Assembly (NCBI GenBank): GCA_963662705.2
Contig: OY759767.1
Location: 5,766,001-5,830,000, forward strand
DNA from: JAPPHA01 sp963662705
GTDB lineage: Bacteria; Pseudomonadota; Alphaproteobacteria; Rhodobacterales; Rhodobacteraceae
DNA length: 64,000 bases
Direction: 5' to 3'
This document shows, piece after piece, positions 17,926 through 26,823 of the stretch. The notes beneath the pieces were generated by a model. The model did no database searches. It worked only from the letters and a program-made list of their open reading frames with translations, and was not told where the DNA came from. Position 1 is the first letter of the stretch, and every line of letters begins with the position of its first letter. A program made the position numbers and the translations under genes.

Positions 17926-17964
17926 TTGTTGACCGCCACCCTTTAAAGGCACTACTGTCAACAA
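17926..17964. promoter_or_regulatory. Inverted repeat in kinase/LacI divergent promoter
   Basis: TTGTTGAC (17926-17933) and GTCAACAA (17957-17964) form a perfect 8-bp inverted repeat around a 23-base spacer. Each arm contains TTGAC, usable as a -35 box in either direction. It may be an operator for the LacI-type regulator or a pair of divergent promoters. Confidence 0.4.
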
Positions 17965-18078
17965 AGAAACTGTCGCGCGTGATGTAAAGCAATGCCGCGC
18001 GTAAAGCAACGCTGTGAAAGAAGCTTCGACCGCTCTGATGGTTCTGCAGCTGCGTTGTGCCGACTTGGATGAGGGCGA

Positions 18079-19104
18079 ATGACCGGCAGGAAAATCAGGA
18101 ACATGGAGGAATTCGCGGAGGTCAGCGGAATCTCGCGCCCAACGATCTCCAAATATTTTTTCGATCCTGAAAGCGTTCGGCAATCGTCCCGCGCCCGGAT
18201 CGAGAGCGCACTCGAGAAGTACGATTACCGGCCGAACATATTCGCGATCAACCAGAATCGGAAGCTTACAAAGACGATCGGCATTCTGGTGCCCTATCTC
18301 GCGGATCCGTTTTTTGCCGAAATCGTCCGCCTGATCGAGCGTCAGTGCATCAATGCCGGGTTTTGGCCGATCGTGTTCAGCGCCCATGGCCAGGTCGAAC
18401 TGGAGAACAATGCGCTTGCCACGCTGGAATCGCTTCGTCCTGCCGGTGCCCTGATCGCGCCGCTAGGGCGAAGTTCTGATCCGGAGATCGTGCAGCGCTT
18501 CACCGAAGAAGTCCCGTGTGTTGTCTTTGACAGCAACCTGAAGGTCGGCAAAGCATTTGTGGGATCGAACAATTTTCAAAGCATCCCGCTGATCGTGGAA
18601 TACCTTTGCCGTACAGGGGAACCGCCGTGCTTTCTTGAGATGCCGCCGGTCAATCCGAACGCGACAAAGCGCCGTGATGCCTTTGTCCAGGCCATGGAAC
18701 GCCAGGCTCTCGATCCAAGGATCATACGGGTGGCGGGCAGCGACTGGGATTTCGAGCGAATCGGGTTCGAAGAGGGCATACGCCTGATCGAAGAACGCTC
18801 GCTACCCTCCGATACCGTGCTGTGCAGCAACGACCGTCTGGCGATCGGACTGATCGCGGCAGCCTACCAGAAAGGGTTGCGTGTAGGGCGTGGGCCGGGA
18901 TGCGCGCTCCGGGTCGCCGGGCACGATGACCACCCGTTTTCGCAGTTCACCTGTCCACCCCTTACGACGGTCTCGCAGGACTACAGGGCGATAGCCAAAC
19001 GCAGCGTTGAGATCCTGTTCAAGCTCATCGATGGTGTCGAACCCACCGGCGAACGGCCGGAAGAGTTGTTTGAGGGCAGGCTGGTATTGAGGTCGTCCGC
19101 GTGA
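18079..19104 (+). CDS. LacI-family transcriptional repressor of the polyol locus
   Basis: A protein of 341 residues. A LacI helix-turn-helix sits at residues 8-28 (NMEEFAEVSGISRPTISKYF) with the hinge helix region RIESALEKYDYRPN. The periplasmic-binding-like sensor domain follows (KTIGILVPYLADPFFAEIVRLIE...). The C-terminal part has VAGHDDHPFSQFTCPPLTTVSQD, typical of the effector domain. It lies between the kinase/epimerase pair (divergent) and the SmoE importer (same strand), so it probably represses both until a polyol or phosphorylated ketose is present (inference). Confidence 0.88.
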   Translation: MTGRKIRNMEEFAEVSGISRPTISKYFFDPESVRQSSRARIESALEKYDYRPNIFAINQNRKLTKTIGILVPYLADPFFAEIVRLIERQCINAGFWPIVFSAHGQVELENNALATLESLRPAGALIAPLGRSSDPEIVQRFTEEVPCVVFDSNLKVGKAFVGSNNFQSIPLIVEYLCRTGEPPCFLEMPPVNPNATKRRDAFVQAMERQALDPRIIRVAGSDWDFERIGFEEGIRLIEERSLPSDTVLCSNDRLAIGLIAAAYQKGLRVGRGPGCALRVAGHDDHPFSQFTCPPLTTVSQDYRAIAKRSVEILFKLIDGVEPTGERPEELFEGRLVLRSSA

Positions 19105-19126
19105 CGAAACTGAACATGCGAGAAAG

Positions 19127-19140
19127 TTTGCGTGCGCAAA
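19127..19140. promoter_or_regulatory. Candidate LacI operator upstream of smoE
   Basis: TTTGCG-TG-CGCAAA is a 6-bp inverted repeat with a two-base centre, about 75 bases before the smoE start. A central CG-rich half-site is usual for LacI-family operators. TTGACT at 19149-19154 could be a -35 box, which would put the operator immediately upstream of it. Confidence 0.45.
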
Positions 19141-19215
19141 AGAAAGGATTGACTCGCAGAAGGAATCACTCTAGGGCGTTTTCCGCATCCATTAAGCCAA
19201 CAAGGAGGAACTTGG

Positions 19216-20544
19216 ATGAAACTTGAAAGTAGAATGTTCGGTGCGACAGCTGTGTTGGCGGTCGCCACCGCAGCCGTGTCCACGGCAACAGCAGAAGAAA
19301 TCACAATCGCGACGGTCAACAACGCCGACATGATTACCATGCAGGAGCTTGCTCCGCAGTGGGAAGAAGCAACCGGCAACACGATCAACTGGGTTGTCCT
19401 GGAGGAAAACGTCCTTCGCCAACGCACAACGCAGGATATCGCCACGGACGGTGGTTCTTTCGATATCATGTTCATCGGTGCTTATGAGACTCCGATCTGG
19501 GGAGCCAACGGCTGGCTGACGTCCCTGAACGATTTCGGCGATGACCCGGACTACGATCTCGAAGACATCTTCCAGTTGGTGCGAAATGGCCTGTCTGCAG
19601 ACGGCAACCTGTATGCGGTTCCGCTATATTCCGAGACGTCGTTTACGTTCTATCGGACCGACGTCTTTGAAGCTGCCGGCATCGAAGCGCCGACAGAGCA
19701 GATCACTTATACCGAGTTCGCGGACATCGTTGCCAAGGTTCATGATCCGGATAACGGAATCTTCGGCACCTGTCAGCGCGGTAAGGCTGGCTGGGGCGAG
19801 AACATGGCGTTTGTTGGCACATTGGCCAATGCCTTCGGTGCTCGCTGGTTCGACATGGACTGGAATCCCCAGCTGGACAGCCCCGAGTGGAACGCGGCGA
19901 TTACGTACTATGTTGACCTGATGAACAACTACGGTCCCCCGGGCGCCTCTGCAAACGGCCACAACGAAAACCGTGCATTGTTCAAGGACGGCAAATGCGC
20001 AACCTGGGTTGACGCCACATCGGCCGCAAATGATGTTCGCAACCCCGCGACGTCCACCGTTGCCGACAAAACGGACTTCTTCAAAGCACCGAAACAGGCA
20101 ACGGACAAAGGTACCGGCTGGTTCTGGTCCTGGGCACTTGCCATCCCGGCAAGCTCGCAAAAAGCTGACATTGCCAAGGACTTCCTGAAGTGGGGAACGT
20201 CGAAAGAATACTTCGAGATGGTTGGTGAAACGAAAGGCTGGGTCGCTGTGCCGAGTGGAACTCGCGCATCGATTCACGAGGATCCCAGACTTCTGGAAGC
20301 CGCGCCTTTTGCCGAAACCATCAAGAATGCGATCTTCTCGGTGGACCCTGCGGATCCAACACGTGACCCGGTTCCGTACACTGGCGTTCAGTTTGTCGCG
20401 ATCCCCGAATTTCAGGGCATCGGCAACTACGTCGGTCAGCAGGTCGCTGCGGCTCTCGCCGGTCAACAGTCGGTCGAGCAAGCGCTTGCCAACAGCCAGC
20501 AATTCACTGTGCGTGAAATGACGAAAGCAGGTTACATCAAGTAA
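19216..20544 (+). CDS. smoE: Polyol-binding protein of ABC importer (SmoE type)
   Basis: An exported solute-binding protein of 442 residues. The signal peptide is residues 1-26 (cleavage after TATA). The mature part follows the family 1 extracellular binding protein pattern (ITIATVNNADMITMQELAPQWEE, FDIMFIGAYETPIWGANGWL, YSETSFTFYRTDVF). This resembles SmoE/MtlE for sorbitol and mannitol. A strong AAGGAGG at 19200-19206 precedes ATG 19216. It is the first gene of the smoEFGKS cluster and is separated from the permease genes by a stable hairpin. The ligand is a hexitol by context; galactitol and D-altritol are candidates. Confidence 0.85.
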   Translation: MKLESRMFGATAVLAVATAAVSTATAEEITIATVNNADMITMQELAPQWEEATGNTINWVVLEENVLRQRTTQDIATDGGSFDIMFIGAYETPIWGANGWLTSLNDFGDDPDYDLEDIFQLVRNGLSADGNLYAVPLYSETSFTFYRTDVFEAAGIEAPTEQITYTEFADIVAKVHDPDNGIFGTCQRGKAGWGENMAFVGTLANAFGARWFDMDWNPQLDSPEWNAAITYYVDLMNNYGPPGASANGHNENRALFKDGKCATWVDATSAANDVRNPATSTVADKTDFFKAPKQATDKGTGWFWSWALAIPASSQKADIAKDFLKWGTSKEYFEMVGETKGWVAVPSGTRASIHEDPRLLEAAPFAETIKNAIFSVDPADPTRDPVPYTGVQFVAIPEFQGIGNYVGQQVAAALAGQQSVEQALANSQQFTVREMTKAGYIK

Positions 20545-20554
20545 CCCCCTCCCT

Positions 20555-20588
20555 GAATGGGCCGGGGCCTTTGTGCCCCGGCCCATTC
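20555..20588 (+). promoter_or_regulatory. Intercistronic hairpin between smoE and smoF
   Basis: A perfect 14-bp stem, GAATGGGCCGGGGC (20555-20568) with its complement (20575-20588), and a 6-base loop CTTTGT. There is no downstream T-run. It follows the binding-protein gene by 11 bases. Such elements usually protect the upstream mRNA so that more binding protein than permease is made. Confidence 0.7.
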
Positions 20589-20683
20589 GAATTCTCAACG
20601 GTGGCTGCCAGCATTTTGGCAAAGGCCCTTTTCGGGCTTTTTCTCAAGTGCTGATACGCAATTCGTTTTGGGAGGGCGAACGC

Positions 20684-21556
20684 ATGGCCACTAAATCGTC
20701 CCGGTCTGCCGCACGAGCGATGATCTCGCCCGCCGTTCTGTTGCTTCTCGGCTGGATGCTCGTGCCGCTGTGCATGACCGTCTACTTTTCATTCTTGCGA
20801 TACAACCTTCTGCAGCCGGGGGCGACGCCGTTCGCCGGGTGGGAGAACTATTACTGGTTTGTGACTGATCCCAGCTTCACGGCCGCGATCCAAAATACTC
20901 TGGTCATGGTTGGCGGCATTCTGTGCATCACAACCATCGGCGGCATTTGTTTTGCGCTTTTGCTCGACCGTCCGATGTTTGCCACGGGAGTTATTCGCAT
21001 CATGGTCATCGCTCCTTTCTTCGTGATGCCAACCGTTTCGGCGCTGATCTGGAAGAACATGTTCATGAACCCCGTTAACGGCATGTTCGGGCGCCTCGCC
21101 ACGAGCCTGGGATTCGAACCCATCGACTTTTTTGGCCAGATCCCATTGGCGTCCATCATCTTCATAGTGTCCTGGATGTGGTTGCCCTTCGCGACGTTGA
21201 TCCTTCTGACCGCGCTCCAATCGCTTGACCAGGAGCAATTGGAGGCCGCCGAAATGGATGGGGCCAATTGGTGGAACAGGTTTTGGTTCATCATGTTGCC
21301 GCACCTGGCTCGCGCCATCACCGTGGTGATCCTGATCCAGACAATTTTCCTGCTGTCGATTTTCGCCGAAATCCTTGTGACCACGAACGGTGGTCCCGGC
21401 GTGGCAACGACCAACCTGACGTACCTGATCTATGTTTCGTCGTTGCTGCAGTTCGACGTCGGCATGGGAAGTGCCGGTGGCGTCATCGCCATCATCCTCG
21501 CCAACATTGTCGCGATCTTCCTTATGCGGATGATCGGCAAGAACCTCGACGCCTGA
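20684..21556 (+). CDS. smoF: Polyol ABC permease (SmoF type)
   Basis: An integral membrane protein of 290 residues with about six hydrophobic segments, MalF-like. The EAA loop, which contacts the ATPase, is EAAEMDGANWWNRFWFIMLPHL (about residues 187-208). I start at ATG 20684, preceded by GGGAGGG 7 bases upstream; the longer frame to 20573 overlaps the hairpin. It forms the importer with SmoG and SmoK. Confidence 0.88.
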   Translation: MATKSSRSAARAMISPAVLLLLGWMLVPLCMTVYFSFLRYNLLQPGATPFAGWENYYWFVTDPSFTAAIQNTLVMVGGILCITTIGGICFALLLDRPMFATGVIRIMVIAPFFVMPTVSALIWKNMFMNPVNGMFGRLATSLGFEPIDFFGQIPLASIIFIVSWMWLPFATLILLTALQSLDQEQLEAAEMDGANWWNRFWFIMLPHLARAITVVILIQTIFLLSIFAEILVTTNGGPGVATTNLTYLIYVSSLLQFDVGMGSAGGVIAIILANIVAIFLMRMIGKNLDA

Positions 21557-21568
21557 GGAGGTGTTGAA

Positions 21569-22402
21569 ATGGCGCGCGCAGTCTCGAACAAGGAAAAAGC
21601 CATAAACACGGCAATCGCCGGAACGCTCGGGTTTTTCATGTTCGTTCCGATCCTCTGGATTGTCATCCTTGCATTCAAGACCGAGGAAGATGCGATCAGG
21701 GCGCCCTTGGAAATCCTGTTCGGTTCTGGCTGGACGACGGAAAGTTTCGGCACTGTCCAGGCCCGATCCGACTATCTCAAACACTTCTCGAACTCGGTCA
21801 TCATCTCGGTCGGGTCGACATTCCTTGGTCTCCTGATTGCGGTACCTGCGGCATGGTCCATGGCGTTTGTTCCCTCCAGGCACACCAGGAACGTGCTGAT
21901 GTGGATGTTGTCGACAAAGATGCTACCGCCTGTCGGCGTCCTGGTTCCGATTTACCTGATTTTCCGTGATTTCGGGTTGCTGGACAGCCGCATTGGCCTG
22001 ACCGTCGTGTTGATGCTGATCAACCTGCCGATCATCATTTGGATGCTCTACACGTATTTCAAGGAGATTCCCGGGGAAATCCTTGAAGCCGCGCGAATGG
22101 ATGGCGCGCCTTTGCGCGACGAGATCCTTTACGTGCTGACACCGATGGCGATTCCCGGCATTGCGTCGACGGTCCTTCTGAACATCATCCTTGCCTGGAA
22201 CGAGGCGTTCTGGACGATCAACCTGACCGCCGCGGATGCGGCCCCTTTAACCGCTTTCATTGCCAGCTACTCGAGTCCAGAGGGCCTGTTTTACGCGAAG
22301 TTGAGTGCGGCTTCCGTTATGGCGATTGCGCCCATTCTTATCATGGGCTGGTTCAGCCAGAAACAACTTGTCCGGGGTCTGACTTTTGGTGCCGTAAAGT
22401 AG
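21569..22402 (+). CDS. smoG: Polyol ABC permease (SmoG type)
   Basis: An integral membrane protein of 277 residues, MalG-like, with six hydrophobic segments. The EAA loop reads EAARMDGAPLRDEILYVLTPMAIPG (about residues 172-196). GAGGAGG sits directly upstream of ATG 21569, 12 bases after smoF. The C-terminus ends KQLVRGLTFGAVK, the usual end of MalG-like subunits. Confidence 0.88.
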   Translation: MARAVSNKEKAINTAIAGTLGFFMFVPILWIVILAFKTEEDAIRAPLEILFGSGWTTESFGTVQARSDYLKHFSNSVIISVGSTFLGLLIAVPAAWSMAFVPSRHTRNVLMWMLSTKMLPPVGVLVPIYLIFRDFGLLDSRIGLTVVLMLINLPIIIWMLYTYFKEIPGEILEAARMDGAPLRDEILYVLTPMAIPGIASTVLLNIILAWNEAFWTINLTAADAAPLTAFIASYSSPEGLFYAKLSAASVMAIAPILIMGWFSQKQLVRGLTFGAVK

Positions 22403-22413
22403 GGAACAGGAGT

Positions 22414-23418
22414 ATGGGACGTATACAGCTCAAGCAGGTTCAAAAGAAGTTCGGCGACGTCGAGGTCATTCCTCCACTGGACCTGGAGATAGAAGACGGG
22501 GAGTTCGTGGTTTTCGTCGGTCCGTCAGGCTGCGGAAAATCGACTCTCCTGCGTCTGATTGCGGGGCTGGAAGATACGACGTCTGGCACCATCGAAATTG
22601 ACGGTGCTGATGCAACCGAAACTCCGCCGGCCAAGCGCGGGTTAGCGATGGTGTTCCAGTCCTACGCGCTTTACCCGCATATGTCGGTGAGGAAGAACAT
22701 CGCTTTCCCGATGAGAATGGCACGCGTACCAAAGGACGAGCAATCGCGCCGCCTCGAGGAAGCGGCACGCGTGTTGAACCTTACCGAATACCTCGACAGG
22801 CGGCCGGGCCAGCTGTCCGGCGGCCAGCGTCAGCGCGTGGCCATCGGCCGTGCAATCGTGCGGGAGCCGGCAGCATTTCTCTTCGACGAGCCGCTGTCGA
22901 ACCTTGACGCGGCACTCCGCGTCGGCATGCGACTCGAGATCAGCGAGCTTCACACGCGGCTCAAGACGACGATGGTGTACGTGACCCACGATCAGGTCGA
23001 AGCCATGACAATGGCCGACAAGATCGTCGTGCTGAATGCGGGCGTGATCGAGCAGGTGGGAAGCCCACTTGAACTCTATCGAAATCCGCAGAACAAGTTC
23101 GTTGCGGGCTTCATCGGAAGCCCCAAGATGAATTTCATCGAGGGCCCCGAGGCCGCCAGGCATGATGCCCACACCGTCGGCGTCCGGCCCGAGCATGTCG
23201 ACGTGTCCAGCGATAGTGGCACATGGACGGGCACTGTCGGCGTGTCCGAGCATCTCGGCAGCGATACGTTCTTTCATGTTGCCGTCAAAGGCCTTTCGAA
23301 TCCGCTGACCGTCCGCGCGGGCGGTGAAGTCGACCTGCACTACAATGATACCATTCATCTCACCCCGAACCTGGACCACTTGCATCGGTTCGACGAAAGG
23401 GGCTTGCGCATCACATGA
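22414..23418 (+). CDS. smoK: Polyol ABC importer ATPase (SmoK/MalK type)
   Basis: A cytoplasmic ATPase of 334 residues. It has Walker A GPSGCGKST (about residues 37-45), signature LSGGQRQRVAIGRA (about 134-147), Walker B FLFDEPLSNLD and H-loop YVTHDQVEAMT, then a TOBE regulatory domain in the last 90 residues. MalK-type ATPases are often shared between several importers. This matters because the sugar importer at 51-56 kb has lost its own ATPase. It overlaps smoS by 4 bases. Confidence 0.9.
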   Translation: MGRIQLKQVQKKFGDVEVIPPLDLEIEDGEFVVFVGPSGCGKSTLLRLIAGLEDTTSGTIEIDGADATETPPAKRGLAMVFQSYALYPHMSVRKNIAFPMRMARVPKDEQSRRLEEAARVLNLTEYLDRRPGQLSGGQRQRVAIGRAIVREPAAFLFDEPLSNLDAALRVGMRLEISELHTRLKTTMVYVTHDQVEAMTMADKIVVLNAGVIEQVGSPLELYRNPQNKFVAGFIGSPKMNFIEGPEAARHDAHTVGVRPEHVDVSSDSGTWTGTVGVSEHLGSDTFFHVAVKGLSNPLTVRAGGEVDLHYNDTIHLTPNLDHLHRFDERGLRIT

Positions 23419-24185
23419 AACGACTTGACGGAAAGGTTGCCCTCGTAACCGGTGGTGCCCGCGGCATCGGGCGTGCCGTCTGCGAGGCCTATGCCCGCGA
23501 AGGTGCCAGGGTTGCCGTGGCGGACCTGCTGGAAGCAGAAGCGGTCCAGACGGTATCCGCGCTTGGCGGCAACTGCATGGCAGTTGCCATGGATGTGACC
23601 GATCTCGATTCGATCCGTGCGGGCGTCAAGGCTGTCGAAGCGCATTGGGGCGGGATCGACATCCTTGTCAACAGCGCCGGCATATTCAACATGGCCCCGA
23701 TCGACTTGGTGACCCAAGAGGATTACCGCCGCCAGTTCGACGTCAACGTCGGCGGCACGATCTTCGCGTGCCAGGCAGTGGCACCGGGAATGAGAGAGCG
23801 CGGCAAGGGCGCAATCATAAACTTCGCAAGCCAGGCCGGGAGGCGCGGCGAAGCGAACGTCTCGATCTATTGTTCGACAAAGGCGGCGGTGATTTCGGTT
23901 ACCCAGTCTCTGGCGCTGGAATTCGCAAGAGACAATATCCGCGTCAATTCCGTTGCGCCGGGCGTGATTGACACGCCCATGTGGGACGTGGTCGACGCTC
24001 AATTCGCGAAATTTGAACACAAACCCATAGGTCAGAAGAAAAGGGAAGTGGGTGAGGCCGTGCCGCTCGGCCGCATGGGCGTACCCTCGGATGTCGCGGA
24101 TCCTTGCGTCTTTCTCGCTTCCGATGACGCGCGCTACATCACCGCGCAAACGCTAAACGTCGATGGCGGAAACTGCATGAGTTGA
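23415..24185 (+). CDS. smoS: Polyol dehydrogenase, short-chain family (SmoS type)
   Basis: A classical SDR of 256 residues. The cofactor motif TGGARGIG is at residues 12-19, NSAG at about 86, catalytic Ser in FASQAG, and YCSTK (about residues 153-157) holds the active Tyr and Lys. The C-terminal DGGNCMS matches the SmoS/galactitol dehydrogenase group from Rhodobacter (DGGNWMS). It oxidises a hexitol to a 2-ketose with NAD, for example galactitol to a tagatose or sorbitol to fructose. It starts in an ATGA overlap with smoK. Confidence 0.88.
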   Translation: MKRLDGKVALVTGGARGIGRAVCEAYAREGARVAVADLLEAEAVQTVSALGGNCMAVAMDVTDLDSIRAGVKAVEAHWGGIDILVNSAGIFNMAPIDLVTQEDYRRQFDVNVGGTIFACQAVAPGMRERGKGAIINFASQAGRRGEANVSIYCSTKAAVISVTQSLALEFARDNIRVNSVAPGVIDTPMWDVVDAQFAKFEHKPIGQKKREVGEAVPLGRMGVPSDVADPCVFLASDDARYITAQTLNVDGGNCMS

Positions 24186-24419
24186 CGGCGATGCCACTGT
24201 ATTTTTCGAACAGCATTCTCTTTCGGTTGCCAGCCGGATTGAGGGACCGGCCAATCGGCGGTGAAGTCTCCCTCGGGGCAACTCCTAATGCGGGCGTTCG
24301 GCCCCATGGCGCGGCGCGGTGTCATGGGTTTCAAGCGCAGGACTATCTGGCAACGCTGGCCAAATTTGCCGCCGAAAGTCTCTTGGCCGGGATCGCCGGT
24401 TCAATGATCAACTGTTTCC

Positions 24420-25330
24420 TGGTTGACGTTCACAATGCAGGCTGATCGAAAGGATGGCCGATCCGGCATTCCGAATTGCGTGGCCTTCACGCTTCCCGAA
24501 GGCGGATACGATTTGAACCCCGAGCCCCTGGGTTTCCGCGCAGAGTTCGCGGACGTTCTGCACGATGTCGCAAGCCAAGGCACCCTGCGCACTGGCTTCG
24601 GTTCCAAGGTGGCTGCCCCGCGGCCCAGGCGTGACGAGCGAATCGGCCTTTCACCGGGCGAAGCCTCGACACCATCCGGGGAGGCGGTGCAAGCCCGCGC
24701 CGAACCGTCGTGTCGCTGGAACGGCCGACCGGCCTCGCCCTCTCCGTCTGGATCACCGCCAACTGCTCGTTTTCGAACTCCCTGGTCGACCGCATCGTTC
24801 CGATGCCCGGACCAAAGGAACCGGCCTTTGCATTCCAACCTGGAATCGACGCCGCTGCCCGGGGCGTCCAAGAGAGTTACGCTGGTGCGTTGTGGAGGAA
24901 AACTCCCGAACCGGACGCCCCGAACGGGTCTGGCGAAACATTCGCGAACTCAAGGATCGTCGATATGATTCGACGCGTCGTCTACGACGGTTCGCCCCGA
25001 CATCGGAGTCTCGTCCTGGAGGTCAAGCGAAATGCACTGAACGCTGGGTGCCTTGTTGCCGGTTTGGCTCTGTCCGAAGCCCTCTCGGCGCGAACATGCG
25101 CGGGAACACGCGAGGATGGTGCCGTCATCGGACCAAACGATCCGAAGCCGGACAATTTTGTCAAGACCGCAGTACGGGCGAGCGAAACTCCTCTGGCGTG
25201 GCTGGGCCGGCACCGGTTTTTCGGCAATCTTGCCGATCATCCGGGGTTCCGGGCCAGGTTCGCACGCTGGCCGCAAATGATCTGGTCCGATGGGCCCGGG
25301 GCGCCAGTGTGCGCCCAATTTAGCGGATGA
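24420..25330 (+). pseudogene. Decayed mannitol dehydrogenase, tandem duplicate
   Basis: Several frames give pieces matching the intact mannitol dehydrogenase at 26824. TLPEGGYDLNPE (about 24490) corresponds to TVTEGGYYIDPD. ITANCSFSNSLVDRIVPMPGPKE (about 24750) corresponds to IDANCTFPDSMVDCIVPATGPKE. RIVDMIRRVVYDGSPRHRS and ARTCAGTREDGAVIGPNDP (24955-25140) match its C-terminal half. The middle section is deleted and frames change at least twice. It lies directly between smoS and the alcohol dehydrogenase, where mtlK stands in the known smo operon. The 5' end is not certain; 24190-24420 may hold a few more unrecognisable codons. Confidence 0.8.
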
Positions 25331-25336
25331 TCGGCC

Positions 25337-26332
25337 ATGCGGGCGATCCAGTTTCCGGCCCGGAATACGGTGGAGGCCACTACCCTCCCGGACCCGTTTC
25401 CCGGTCCCGGCCAAGTGGTCGTCGAAGTTCATGCCAGCGGTATCTGTCATACTGACCTCGAGGTGCTGCGCGGAAACTACGGTACTTCGGCGTTCCCGCT
25501 TGTTCCTGGCCATGAATATGCGGGTGCGATCGTCGAACTTGGTCCGGAGGTCGAGGGTCTGCAAGTCGGTGACCGCGTGGTGGTCGACCCGAATGTCGAG
25601 TGCGGCACATGCAGCGCATGCCGGAGAGGCTGGGCACATCTCTGCGAGACGCTGGGTGCCTATGGAGTTACCCGGAACGGAGGATTTGCAGAGCGAAGCC
25701 TGGTGCGCGCCTCGGCCGTACATCCCATCGGTGACATGCCCTATGTCATTGCCGCGCTGGCCGAACCGCTCGGCTGTGTGCTCAATGGCCTCGGCGCCGT
25801 CCAGGCGAGCCGGGCCGAAAACGCGCTGATCTTTGGTGCAGGTCCCATCGGACTGCTGCTGGGCGTTGGTTTGAATGTCAGCGGCGTCTCGGAAGTCACC
25901 TTCGTGGAGGTCGACGAGGCTCGCGTGGAATTCGCGGAGGAGTTCGGGTTCCGCGCCATCAATTCCGGCAGTCCCGATCTGGAAACATGGCATCGCGAAG
26001 CCGATCTGGCGATCGATGCGACGGGTGTGCCCGAAGTGGCCGAAAACCTCATCCGTTACATTGCCGATGGTGGAGCGGGCCTGTTCTTCGGCGTTTGCCC
26101 TTCCGATGCCAAGATCCAGATCAGCCCGTTCGAATTGTTCCGCCGGCAGATCACGATTGCCGGATCGCACTCGCTCAACCACAACATTCCCGACGCCATG
26201 GCCGCGCTGCGCGCATTCGGAAGCGATGTGACACAGGTTGTTTCCCACAAGCTTCCGCTTGAAGATGTCGCCCAGGTCTTTGCCGAAGGCGCACCCGCTG
26301 GAAGCCTGAAAATCCAATTCGTGCCGAAATGA
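25337..26332 (+). CDS. Zinc-dependent medium-chain dehydrogenase for polyols
   Basis: A protein of 331 residues of the MDR family. The catalytic zinc ligands appear as CHTD (Cys 37) and GHEYAG (His/Glu about 59). The structural zinc cluster is ECGTCSACRRGWAHLC (about 89-104). The Rossmann motif is GAGPIGLL near residue 170. It oxidises a secondary alcohol with NAD. In the Agrobacterium galactitol/D-altritol pathway an MDR dehydrogenase makes D-tagatose from D-altritol. The presence here of the same kinase and epimerase families makes that reaction a good hypothesis. D-arabitol or sorbitol dehydrogenase are alternatives. Confidence 0.85.
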   Translation: MRAIQFPARNTVEATTLPDPFPGPGQVVVEVHASGICHTDLEVLRGNYGTSAFPLVPGHEYAGAIVELGPEVEGLQVGDRVVVDPNVECGTCSACRRGWAHLCETLGAYGVTRNGGFAERSLVRASAVHPIGDMPYVIAALAEPLGCVLNGLGAVQASRAENALIFGAGPIGLLLGVGLNVSGVSEVTFVEVDEARVEFAEEFGFRAINSGSPDLETWHREADLAIDATGVPEVAENLIRYIADGGAGLFFGVCPSDAKIQISPFELFRRQITIAGSHSLNHNIPDAMAALRAFGSDVTQVVSHKLPLEDVAQVFAEGAPAGSLKIQFVPK

Positions 26333-26823
26333 CAAATCCGCTTGACGCTCGAAAGCTTGCGTTCTTCTGCGGTCCCCGTCATCGCCCCCCTGACGGTGGA
26401 ACCACTCGCATCGTATTCTACCCGGAAAGGATCGGGATTTACCTGGGCCAGGCCGACACGACGAAGCCAGACAGTTTGTCCAACGAGATCGCTCACTTTT
26501 CACATTGGCCCGGATCCCGAAGCCCTTGACTCCGCCGGTCCTGAGCAATCGAAACCATGCCAGCATCCTCTTTCTCCCGAAGGCGAGGACCTTCGGGTCC
26601 GGTTTGCCTGGCAGGAGGGGTGCGTATGCCAAGGTGCAGCTTCGCTATGTCGCGTCTTCGGATTTGGTCACCCTGCGGCGGCCGATCCTGGGATCGACGA
26701 AGAGTTCGACCGGCCGCCAGCGTTTACAGGCAGTGCCCGGTTTGTCCTGGGCGGTGAAAACGTCCTCCGGAAACCGCACGCCAAGATTTTTGACCTGAAG
26801 TTCCGAGGCAATTTCGTCTAGCC
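26333..26823. other. Gap between dehydrogenase genes, no gene recognised
   Basis: About 490 bases separate the zinc dehydrogenase from mannitol dehydrogenase, unusually long inside this tight cluster. Frames on both strands are open in part but match nothing I recognise. It may be debris from the duplication that left the mannitol dehydrogenase pseudogene upstream. Confidence 0.4.

Noticed and set aside
24950..26632. A 560-codon open frame on the minus strand
   Set aside because: It is antisense to the mannitol dehydrogenase pseudogene and the zinc dehydrogenase, is His/Arg-rich without motifs, and arises from high GC content.
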